10,203 nucleotides of DNA, from assembly GCA_001786395.1 (NCBI GenBank), contig MFWN01000057.1, positions 2,281 to 12,483 of the forward strand. The letters run 5' to 3'. The position numbers and the translations under genes were made by a program. The notes beneath the pieces are model-generated. The model saw nothing but the letters and a program-made list of their open reading frames with translations, had not been told where the DNA came from and ran no database searches. The DNA comes from Candidatus Pacearchaeota archaeon RBG_13_36_9. GTDB lineage: Archaea > Nanobdellota > Nanobdellia > Pacearchaeales > GW2011-AR1. Position 1 is the stretch's first letter. Each line of letters begins with the position of its first letter. Positions 4,589-10,203 of the stretch are shown in pieces.

Positions 4589-4993
4589 AAAGGGGGGTTT
4601 TTAATGGTTTGGTTTGGACAGCCCAATAAATTTTCTAAATTTTGGAAATAACTGAAATTAACATAGTTAAGATCTGTTCTTGTTTCAAGCATTCCTGCAA
4701 TTATTCTATCGTTGTAAATTAATGCCCATAACTTATCATCAGATGCTGGATAGGAGGTATTCCCTGCAGTTATCTCTTCACGTGTCTTTGCTCCAAGATT
4801 GTAAATTTCTGTTTTAATATATCCTTTAGTTTTATCTTGAACTATCTTACTGGCTGTTAATCCGTCAACTATTGCTTTAAAGAATTCATCTTTTTTTTCA
4901 TAAGCTGGCTGGCAATCTCCAGTATTATAAGTTATTGGGTTTGGGAGTTTCTACTCTTATTTTGTGTATGTCGTGTTGTTTTATTGTTGTCAT
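4585..4993 (-). pseudogene. Unknown 135-aa protein gene with a one-base frameshift
   Basis: The ATG at 4993 lies 5 nt after the RPA-like gene stop. Its frame reads MTTIKQHDIHKIRVETPKP and then hits TAA. Removing one C from CCCAAACCC (minus strand; 4945-4937) joins it to a frame that continues ITYNTGDCQPAYEKKDEFF and runs to TAA at 4587-4585, giving 135 aa. The second part is clearly coding-like (later AIVDGLTASKIVQ, YIKTEIYNLGAKTREEI, LWALIYNDRIIAGMLET). The downstream frame has no good start of its own. I do not recognise a family. It is probably the last gene of the replication operon. A sequencing or assembly error in a C-rich run is an alternative to real damage, as is programmed frameshifting. 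Confidence 0.7.
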
Positions 4994-4998
4994 TTAAC

Positions 4999-5625
4999 CT
5001 AACCCAAATACCTTACTCTTCCAGGCCTTGGCTCATAAATCATGCCATCTTCCAGCATTTTCTTTACTTCCTGGTTGATTAATTCCGGATTTGCGTTTAC
5101 TTCCAGGATGAGCTTTTCTGTATCAATTCCTTCACTGGCTTCTGCCTGCTTTATTTTTGAGAGTATTTGGTCTTTTAATGCAATTCGTTCGTTTGGCGAG
5201 ATTGGCTGCTTTGGAATCAGCTTTTCTATTTCCAGCTTTCTTATTAAAAGATAACGAGGATCAACTGGCTTTATTACTTCTGGCAGGATATACAGTTCGT
5301 TATTGAAAACACGGAGCACTCCAATAACTGTTATTGTCTGCCCTTGGCCAATATTTTCAAAGTTCTTTACCTCTTCCCCAAAGGTTTTTAGATTTATTTG
5401 GCCTGTTGCGTCGTCCAGAGTTAAAGATGCAAACCTTTTTTCTCCTTCTGAAACATATTTATCAATAACATTGGCTATTACGTTCACCCTTATTATCTTC
5501 TTGTCGCCTATTTCCAGGAAATTAAACCTGTCTCTGCCATCAAGGTTAGTTATCTGGGGCTTGCCCTTAAGTATTTCCCCGATTCTTGCCTTATATGCAA
5601 CTTCCCTTTTTCTTATTTCTGCCAT
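4999..5625 (-). CDS. RPA32-like single-stranded-DNA-binding OB-fold protein
   Basis: A 208-aa protein. An OB fold covers about residues 10-120: AYKARIGEILKGKP, KIIRVNVIANVIDKYVSEG, RFASLTLDDATGQINLKTFG (residues 64-83), and VIGVLRVFNNELYILPEVI. The RVNVIANVIDKY...F.SLTLDDATGxI pattern is typical of archaeal RPA-associated or RPA32-like proteins (COG3390-type). The C-terminus (about 140-208, ending NQEVKKMLEDGMIYEPRPGRVRYLG) looks like a winged helix, as in RPA32. It would bind ssDNA at forks and in repair, probably with an RPA large subunit encoded elsewhere. It starts 2 nt after the Nudix stop and belongs to the MCM operon. Its final EPRPGRVRYLG resembles the MCM C-terminal end (EPRKGYVQRV), since both are winged-helix tails. 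It ends with TAG. Confidence 0.85.
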   Translation of the reverse strand: MAEIRKREVAYKARIGEILKGKPQITNLDGRDRFNFLEIGDKKIIRVNVIANVIDKYVSEGEKRFASLTLDDATGQINLKTFGEEVKNFENIGQGQTITVIGVLRVFNNELYILPEVIKPVDPRYLLIRKLEIEKLIPKQPISPNERIALKDQILSKIKQAEASEGIDTEKLILEVNANPELINQEVKKMLEDGMIYEPRPGRVRYLG

Positions 5626-5627
5626 TT

Positions 5628-6080
5628 TTATAAATTACCCATAATTTCAATAGCTTTTAAAGCTAATTCTTTTGTATTATCTAATATTTCATTGCTATTT
5701 TTAATATCTTCTGGTGAAAACCACTTTAATTCAGTATCTCTATCGGATTTTTCTAATTGTTTTCCGCCTATTATTTTGCCTATATAAGAAAGATTGATAT
5801 GCTGATGTCCTTGTTTTATATCATCTAACTGGATATTAAAATTTTGTGTCAGGTTTCTATTTTTTAACTTTCCAAGGTCTATCAATTCTATATCGAGCCC
5901 GGATTCTTCTTTGGCTTCTCTTATTGCTGCTTCACAAGGGAGTTCATCTTTTTCAATATGCCCTCCAACCGGGATAAATTTTTTAATAAACTGGTGAAAG
6001 TTCAAAAGAACTTTTCCGTTATCAACTATGTAAACTGTAGAAACAAATTCTCTTGTTGGTTTTATTCCTTCTTTTTCCAT
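5628..6080 (-). CDS. Nudix hydrolase
   Basis: From the ATG at 6080 the protein has 150 aa. It carries an exact Nudix box GX5EX7REUXEEXGU at residues 40-62: GHIEKDE (G40, E46), then REAKEESGL (R54, E55, E58, E59, G61). These residues bind the catalytic metal that cleaves nucleoside diphosphate-linked substrates. FVSTVYIVDNGKVLL (12-26) is the first beta strand pair of the fold. The substrate cannot be read from the sequence. I chose the ATG at 6080, one base after the MCM stop. An earlier in-frame ATG at 6116 would overlap MCM by 35 nt and add 12 residues before the fold. Sitting between MCM and the RPA-like gene suggests shared transcription and perhaps nucleotide-pool cleaning. Confidence 0.9.
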   Translation of the reverse strand: MEKEGIKPTREFVSTVYIVDNGKVLLNFHQFIKKFIPVGGHIEKDELPCEAAIREAKEESGLDIELIDLGKLKNRNLTQNFNIQLDDIKQGHQHINLSYIGKIIGGKQLEKSDRDTELKWFSPEDIKNSNEILDNTKELALKAIEIMGNL

Positions 6081-6081
6081 C

Positions 6082-8109
6082 TTATACCCTTTGAACATAG
6101 CCTTTTCTTGGCTCAAATATATCCCCTGTCTGCTTTAATTTTTGGATAGAATCTTCAACTTCTTCTTTGGACATTTTTTCTTCGAGCTCTTTTTGCAGCT
6201 CTTCTATTGGTATAAGCTTCCCCATTCTGCCCTCAAGCCTTGAAATAGCTTCTCTTACAACTATTATTTTGCTTCGTTGGGAGGTGGAAACTCCTGTTGC
6301 GATTCTATCAATATCAAAAGTTTTGGTTTCCTGGTCAAATCCTACCTGCATCAGATAGTATTTTATTATGTTTATTGCCAGTTTGGCATCCTCTTTCATA
6401 ACCTTTTTTCTAAGTTGCAGCTTGGCAGCAGCTTCGCTCAGCCTGATTAAAGCGTCAAGCTGCCTTGCAGATATTGGTATTGGCTTGACTACTCCTTCTG
6501 GAGCACCAGTTGGAGCATTCCTTAGGTTAACATAGAAATCCTTAATTTCCTTAACTGCTTCTTCTGTCAAAAGCGGCTGAAATCTTTGTTTTGCATAAGC
6601 TATATATTTTCTTAGCAGCTCTTTTTCTATTACCTGTTTCTTGCCCTCTTTCTTATGCTCGCGCAGTACATGGGAAGCTATTGCTTCGTCTTTCCCGCGG
6701 TCTGGCAGGTCCCTTAAGGTGAAAATGACATCAAACCTGTTTAATAGAGTAGGTGGCATGTCTATTTGCTGGGCTATGACTTGAAAAGGCTCAAATCTTC
6801 CGAGTTTTGGGTTGGCTGCTGCTAAAACAGAGGTCTCTGCTTTTAATGTAGCCTGGATATTTGCTTTTGTTATTGTTACTGTCTGCTGCTCCAGGGATTC
6901 GTGCATTGCGCTTCTGTCTTCAGGGCTCATTTTATCAATTTCGTCAATACATATCATCCCTTTATTTGAGAGAACCATTGCTCCTGCTTCCAATGCCCAG
7001 CCTCTCATAAACTCATCTTTGACAACCGAGGCTGTGATGCCTGCTCCCGATGTCGATTTCCCTACAACATATCTTCCTTTTGGGGCTATTGAGGCCATGA
7101 ATTTTAGGCAAACGCTTTTGGCAACACCAGGGTCACCCACTAGAAGAACATGAATGTCTCCGCGGGCATCTGTGCCATCTGCCCTTTTCTTTTTTACTCC
7201 TCCGAACAACTGCAGGGCGAGAGTTTGTTTGATCTCATCATAACCATAGATACTTGGAGCAATAGAGCCTATTATTTTTTGGAATAGATTTTTATCTGCT
7301 GCCAGCTCTAGAATTTGCCTTTCGTCTTCTTCGCTTATGTCAAATTCATCAAAAGTTTCTTCCATTGGAATAATGTTGTTTGCTTCTATAGCTATATCGA
7401 ATCTTGTTGATAAAGCTCCTGTCTGTAAAGGAACAGGAACTTCTTTTAGTATGCCTATAATCTTTATTCTAGAGCCGGGAGTGGCTCTATCTTCCATTTT
7501 TGGGTCTACGAGGTCCTCTTTCAGGAAGACTGCTACTCTTTTTGGCTGCTCGCCTCCAATAAGGCTTTCTGGGCTTTCTTCTATGACTATTCTTTGGGCA
7601 TCTACCATCTGTTTGCTTACCAGTCTGAATTGCCCTTTTCTTCCGCAGCTGCATCTAGATGGCTCTTGGAACTTTTTGTCAATTTGAAGAACAGAGATAA
7701 TTGTGCCGCATGAAGGGCATTCAAATTTTGCATTTATAACCTGCGGCCTTACGTCAGAAGCCTGCCTTACAATTCCTTCAATGGAGATTAGATGATTGAG
7801 ATGCTGGGCTCTTATGTTTCTTACTCTTATTTCCTGCGAGTCAGGTATTGCCGAAAGCCTTACCCTTGGATTTTCAACCAGGCCAGATTCTTCCAGCGCA
7901 ACTTCCATTACCTGGAAGACTTCTTCAGGGCTTGAAATCAAGGTTTCTGAAAGAGTATGAGAGAAAGAGGCAATATCATCAAAATCTATGAAGATTATCT
8001 TATTTCCAGACCTTATTGACTTTCCAATTTCTTTTTTGTAATAACTGAAAAAGTTTCTCGCTTCTGCAACCAAATCTTCTGTGGATTTCTCACCTTTTTC
8101 TTCTGCCAT
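6082..8109 (-). CDS. mcm: Replicative DNA helicase MCM
   Basis: A 675-aa full-length archaeal MCM. Residues 1-110 form the N-terminal helical domain. A zinc ribbon is at C131-P-S-C134 and C153-S-C155, inside the OB-fold region that runs to about 250. The AAA+ core has Walker A GDPGVAKS (325-332), Walker B MICIDEID (385-392), sensor 1 AANP (431-434, N433), the arginine finger in LLNRFD (R458), and a sensor-2 region ISARQLDALIRLSEA (R549). The C-terminal winged helix is about 610-675. Hexamers unwind DNA ahead of the replication fork in the 3'-5' direction. The Walker A variant V329 in place of the frequent T is minor. A TATA box lies about 25 nt upstream of the ATG, but the gene also follows TBP after 84 nt. 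It leads the operon MCM-Nudix-RPA-like. Confidence 0.98.
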   Translation of the reverse strand: MAEEKGEKSTEDLVAEARNFFSYYKKEIGKSIRSGNKIIFIDFDDIASFSHTLSETLISSPEEVFQVMEVALEESGLVENPRVRLSAIPDSQEIRVRNIRAQHLNHLISIEGIVRQASDVRPQVINAKFECPSCGTIISVLQIDKKFQEPSRCSCGRKGQFRLVSKQMVDAQRIVIEESPESLIGGEQPKRVAVFLKEDLVDPKMEDRATPGSRIKIIGILKEVPVPLQTGALSTRFDIAIEANNIIPMEETFDEFDISEEDERQILELAADKNLFQKIIGSIAPSIYGYDEIKQTLALQLFGGVKKKRADGTDARGDIHVLLVGDPGVAKSVCLKFMASIAPKGRYVVGKSTSGAGITASVVKDEFMRGWALEAGAMVLSNKGMICIDEIDKMSPEDRSAMHESLEQQTVTITKANIQATLKAETSVLAAANPKLGRFEPFQVIAQQIDMPPTLLNRFDVIFTLRDLPDRGKDEAIASHVLREHKKEGKKQVIEKELLRKYIAYAKQRFQPLLTEEAVKEIKDFYVNLRNAPTGAPEGVVKPIPISARQLDALIRLSEAAAKLQLRKKVMKEDAKLAINIIKYYLMQVGFDQETKTFDIDRIATGVSTSQRSKIIVVREAISRLEGRMGKLIPIEELQKELEEKMSKEEVEDSIQKLKQTGDIFEPRKGYVQRV

Positions 8110-8128
8110 TCATTTGAAAATATTCAGT

Positions 8129-8141
8129 TCTTTTTAATTAT
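8129..8141 (-). promoter_or_regulatory. TATA box for the MCM operon
   Basis: The minus strand reads TAATTAAAAAG, centred about 26 nt before the MCM ATG at 8109, giving a leaderless mRNA. The T-rich minus-strand stretch just after the TBP stop (8193 to about 8165) could end the TBP transcript first. Confidence 0.4.
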
Positions 8142-8193
8142 TTCTATAAGGGACTATATAACTTAGGAAGTTAAAAATATAAAGAAAGAAAAG

Positions 8194-8748
8194 CTACTTG
8201 AAGCTCTTTATTGCTTCTTTGACGTTTTTTATAAGCTGTTTCATACTGTCTTCCAGTTGTTTTTTGTTTTTTGTCCCTGTGCAAACCAGCTTTCCATTGC
8301 TGAACAGCAGGAAAGTTGCAGTTGGCTCTTCTAGCTTGTACACAAGCCCTGGAAACTGCTCTGGCTCATATTCTGTGTTTTCAAGTTCTAAGGCTAGCAT
8401 GTTAAGGTTTAAGGTAAGGTCAATGCTTCCGGAAGCCACTATGTTCTGGACATTTATCTTTGGCTTTTCAGTCACTCTCACATTTATTTTTCTCAGCTGT
8501 TTTATAACTTGTTCAATCACCTGTTTTACCTGCCCGACTGATTTTGTTCCTGTACAGACTAAATTGCCTGAACTAAACACAAGAACTGCAGATTTGGGCT
8601 TTTTAACCCTTAATACAAGCCCTGGAAACTGCTCGGGATTATATTCGGTGTTGCTCTGGGTTCTTGCCAGCTTTGTCAAAGACACAGGCTTTCCAAGAGA
8701 AGTTGTAGCAACTATATTTTGAACTTTTAAAGAAGATTTTTCTGTCAT
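8194..8748 (-). CDS. tbp: TATA-box-binding protein (TBP)
   Basis: A 184-aa protein with the two-fold repeat of TBP. Repeat 1 (about 6-92) has VQNIVATTSL, TEYNPEQFPGLVLRV, AVLVFSSGNLVCTGTKS. Repeat 2 (about 98-184) has VQNIVASGSI, TEYEPEQFPGLVYKL, FLLFSNGKLVCTGTK. The paired FPGL and F(S/S)xGxLVCTG motifs hold the phenylalanines that kink the TATA box. It nucleates transcription with TFB on archaeal promoters. Length is typical and there is no long acidic C-terminal tail. It ends with TAG. An AGGAAG site lies 8 nt before the ATG and the TATA box is within an inverted repeat, so self-control is possible. Confidence 0.98.
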   Translation of the reverse strand: MTEKSSLKVQNIVATTSLGKPVSLTKLARTQSNTEYNPEQFPGLVLRVKKPKSAVLVFSSGNLVCTGTKSVGQVKQVIEQVIKQLRKINVRVTEKPKINVQNIVASGSIDLTLNLNMLALELENTEYEPEQFPGLVYKLEEPTATFLLFSNGKLVCTGTKNKKQLEDSMKQLIKNVKEAIKSFK

Positions 8749-8775
8749 TTTATTTAGGCTTCCTGTAACCTTTTT

Positions 8776-8800
8776 AAAGGTTTACCCTTTATAAACCTTT
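8776..8800 (-). promoter_or_regulatory. TBP promoter: TATA box in a 9-bp inverted repeat
   Basis: AAAGGTTTA (8776-8784) and TAAACCTTT (8792-8800) form a perfect dyad with a 7-nt spacer. The minus-strand TATA box (GTTTATAAAG, 8797-8788) spans its upstream arm and spacer. The predicted transcription start is near 8765, leaving a leader of about 17 nt with an AGGAAG site. The same 9-mer occurs just downstream of the aIF1A TATA box. Confidence 0.55.
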
Positions 8801-8813
8801 GGTTTTTTATCGA

Positions 8814-8931
8814 GGGGGGAAAATGGCTTTTTAAATGGGTTTATTAATTAACAAAGTCCATATTGAAAATTTTGTCCATATGGTGTCCACAGGGGGGTTT
8901 AAAAGCTGTCCATTTAGCCCTTTTTTGTCCA
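8814..8931. repeat. Cluster of GTCCA elements and G-runs upstream of TBP
   Basis: The gene-free stretch 8749-9067 contains two runs of six G (8814-8819 and 8892-8897) and five GTCCA sites on the plus strand at 8856, 8874, 8885, 8908 and 8927. Four are TGTCCA. The first two are followed by TA, and GTCCATATGG contains the palindrome CCATATGG. They occur in 76 bp and nowhere in the flanking gene-free DNA. No open reading frame explains them. They could be binding sites for a regulator or for an initiator protein. Confidence 0.5.
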
Positions 8932-8999
8932 CGCAGTAATTTTAGCAAGTTTTGTTGGTTGTCAAGTTAATAGGATATGGCTTATAGCGTGTTCCAAAA

Positions 9000-9059
9000 C
9001 CGAAAGATTTATATATAATAGTCCTTTTTAATAGACTATATAGTCCTATATTTAGGACT
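9000..9059 (+). promoter_or_regulatory. BRE/TATA promoter and AGTCCT operator of the NTase-HEPN pair
   Basis: CCGAAAGATTTATATATA (9000-9017) is a near-ideal archaeal BRE plus TATA box. AGTCCT follows at 9020-9025 and 9042-9047, and its inverse AGGACT at 9054-9059. GACTATATAGTC (9034-9045) is a perfect 12-bp palindrome, and AGTCCTA (9042-9048) with TAGGACT (9053-9059) is a perfect dyad with a 4-nt spacer. The two direct copies are 22 bp apart, two helical turns. The set covers the predicted start site near 9037-9040, which is the place for a repressor. Confidence 0.65.
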
Positions 9060-9067
9060 TATATCCC

Positions 9068-9697
9068 ATGAAAACAGGAATAATTAAAGAGCAATATGAA
9101 ATAGATAGGGTTTTTACCAGAAGTCCATGGAAACCTTTAACCTATTTAGAGATACAAAAACTTTCTAAAAAGAAATCAAAGGGGTATATATACAAAGAAC
9201 TTAAACGATTGAGCTATAATAAAATGATAAAGATTGAAAGAATAGGAAAGAGAGCAGTGCTCTACCATATTATATTAGACTGTGCATCATCGCAGCAGTA
9301 TTGGGGATTTTTGCATGAGAATACCTCATGGAATCTAGAGAAGTTTCCTTTTCAGATTATAGAGAATCTTAGGGCACGCATACCAACACCTTTTTTTTCT
9401 TTGATTGTAACAGGAAGTTATGCAAAGGGAAAACAAACAAAAGAGTCTGATTTAGATGTGGTGATTATTTCAGATTACGGCTCAAAAGAAATTTTAGCAG
9501 AATTAAAATACGAGGCAGAAACTTCTATTCCAAAAGTTCATCTTTATGTATTTACCAGTAAAGAATTTTTAGAAATGCTCGGCTCGAAAAAAGAAAATTA
9601 CGGAAAAGAAATTGCAAGGAATAATCTTATATTTTTCGGTGGCGCCTCGTATTATTCTATTTTGCAGGAGGCTATTTCACATGGATTCAAAGGTTAG
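9068..9697 (+). CDS. Winged-helix plus nucleotidyltransferase protein (MntA-like antitoxin)
   Basis: A 209-aa protein. About residues 10-75 look like a winged-helix DNA-binding domain: PLTYLEIQKLSKKKSKGYIYKELKRL split across residues 23-48, then MIKIERIGKRAVLYHI. About residues 105-165 carry a minimal nucleotidyltransferase motif: VTGSYAKGK (GS at 116-117) followed by ESDLDVVIIS (D128 and D130 are the metal-binding pair). The expected third acidic residue is not evident: the corresponding strand is KVHLYVFTS, with H158 where D/E often lies. In known MNT-HEPN systems the nucleotidyltransferase neutralises the HEPN partner by adding AMP. The fused DNA-binding domain suggests it also represses its own promoter, which has matching repeats. 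The last 17 nt overlap the HEPN gene. Confidence 0.85.
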   Translation: MKTGIIKEQYEIDRVFTRSPWKPLTYLEIQKLSKKKSKGYIYKELKRLSYNKMIKIERIGKRAVLYHIILDCASSQQYWGFLHENTSWNLEKFPFQIIENLRARIPTPFFSLIVTGSYAKGKQTKESDLDVVIISDYGSKEILAELKYEAETSIPKVHLYVFTSKEFLEMLGSKKENYGKEIARNNLIFFGGASYYSILQEAISHGFKG

Positions 9698-10160
9698 TTT
9701 GTTTATGGACCGGGCGCAGAATTCAATATTTGCTTCGCAGGCCCTAAAGAAGATTAGCGAGGATGATTCGATAAAAAAGACATTCGGATTTACAAAGGAA
9801 GACAGTTTTTATAGCAGCGTAATAAACCATTCCTATTACGCAATATTTTACGCTGCAAAAGCCTATCTTCTTTCAAGAAATATACCTCTTAAGTCCAAAC
9901 AGGGCCAGCATCAGCAGGTGTACTTTGAATTTAGAAAGTTAGTTCAGGGTGGGGAGATAGAAAAAGAACTTTTAAGAATATACGAAGAAAACAAATTAAA
10001 AGCAGAAGTTCTGCTTGATATATTAAAGAGTGAAAAAGAAAAAAGAACAGATTTTACATACGAGACAATTCCTCAAGCAAATAAAACTCCTGCTGAAGAA
10101 TCTTTAAACAACGCATTAACCTTTATCTCTCATATCAAGCGATTTTTAGGCGAGAGATAA
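9681..10160 (+). CDS. HEPN-domain protein (probable toxin partner)
   Basis: A 159-aa protein from the ATG at 9681, chosen because GGAGG (9666-9670) lies 10 nt upstream and the protein then starts at the HEPN fold; an ATG at 9612 would overlap the partner by 86 nt and add an unrelated hydrophobic leader. The HEPN core is INHSYYAIFYAAKAYLLSRN (48-67), then PLKSKQGQHQQVYFEF (69-84), with a helical C-terminus. Many HEPN RNases use an RX4-6H motif. Here H77 is preceded by lysines (K71, K73) and no arginine sits at the right distance, so RNase activity is uncertain. Y81 is near H77. The overlap with the winged-helix NTase gene indicates translational coupling and joint function, as in MNT-HEPN toxin-antitoxin pairs. 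It could also be a non-toxic HEPN regulator. Confidence 0.85.
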   Translation: MDSKVSLFMDRAQNSIFASQALKKISEDDSIKKTFGFTKEDSFYSSVINHSYYAIFYAAKAYLLSRNIPLKSKQGQHQQVYFEFRKLVQGGEIEKELLRIYEENKLKAEVLLDILKSEKEKRTDFTYETIPQANKTPAEESLNNALTFISHIKRFLGER

Positions 10161-10203
10161 GAAGGCTAAAAGCCAAAATTTAAGACTAAAACTAGGTAAA
10201 CGA

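Noticed and set aside
6081..6116. Nudix start at the upstream ATG (6116)
   Set aside because: It would overlap MCM by 35 nt and add residues before the fold; the ATG one base after the MCM stop fits better.
6812..7687. Plus-strand frames of about 113-116 codons opposite MCM
   Set aside because: They are antisense to conserved helicase motifs and have low-complexity serine/phenylalanine-rich translations.
8198..8722. Plus-strand 174-codon frame opposite TBP
   Set aside because: It mirrors the TBP two-fold repeat on the wrong strand; TBP itself is unmistakable.
9612..9680. HEPN start at the upstream ATG (9612)
   Set aside because: It would overlap the NTase gene by 86 nt; the ATG at 9681 has a GGAGG site at good spacing.
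1..10203. CRISPR arrays, insertion sequences, rRNA genes
   Set aside because: No regularly spaced long repeats, transposase frames, terminal inverted repeats with target duplications, or rRNA-like sequence were seen.
10161..10203. Terminator after the HEPN gene
   Set aside because: A GGCT/AGCC mini-stem is present, but it is only 4 bp and has no T-run.

Overview
The window is a dense, AT-rich archaeal segment. The taxonomic call rests on TATA-box-binding protein (TBP), an MCM helicase, archaeal initiation factors aIF1A and aIF2-beta, a Pno1/Dim2-type KH protein, a DUF424 protein and many TATA-type promoters. The short proteins, the small zinc-ribbon protein and a tRNA with a D-loop intron suggest a DPANN-type archaeon (Woesearchaeota-like). 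That placement is an inference without database support.

Layout. 1-147 holds the start of an EamA-like transporter (minus). 270-374 is a plus-strand tRNA-Asn(GUU) whose D-loop carries a 32-nt insert that folds as a bulge-helix-bulge intron. 452-2514 is a minus-strand run of information-processing and small conserved genes: KH protein, aIF1A, a small protein with an unclear start, DUF424, and a 55-aa DUF5679-like zinc ribbon. An unknown 116-aa gene (plus) converges on aIF2-beta (minus). 3436-4993 contains two damaged minus-strand genes around an intact unknown gene: a HEXXH metallopeptidase cut by an in-frame TAG, and a 135-aa unknown protein broken by a one-base frameshift.

4999-8748 is a minus-strand DNA-replication and transcription block, in transcription order TBP, MCM, Nudix hydrolase, RPA32-like OB-fold protein, with the frameshifted gene directly after it. 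From MCM to the frameshifted gene the gaps are 1-5 nt, so these behave as one operon. 8749-9067 is a non-coding regulatory region with an inverted repeat over the TBP TATA box, two runs of six G, five GTCCA elements and a strong BRE/TATA promoter. 9068-10160 is an overlapping two-gene module: a winged-helix/nucleotidyltransferase protein and a HEPN-domain protein, with the layout of an MNT-HEPN toxin-antitoxin system and an operator-like set of repeats at its start site.

The best leads are the D-loop tRNA intron, whose predicted removal restores a standard D-arm; the two interrupted genes; the unusual HEPN/nucleotidyltransferase pair with its operator; and the repeat-rich region upstream of TBP. 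Many first genes have a TATA box centred about 25-27 nt before the start codon, which implies leaderless mRNAs. Genes with a 5' leader or inside operons tend to have Shine-Dalgarno sites.
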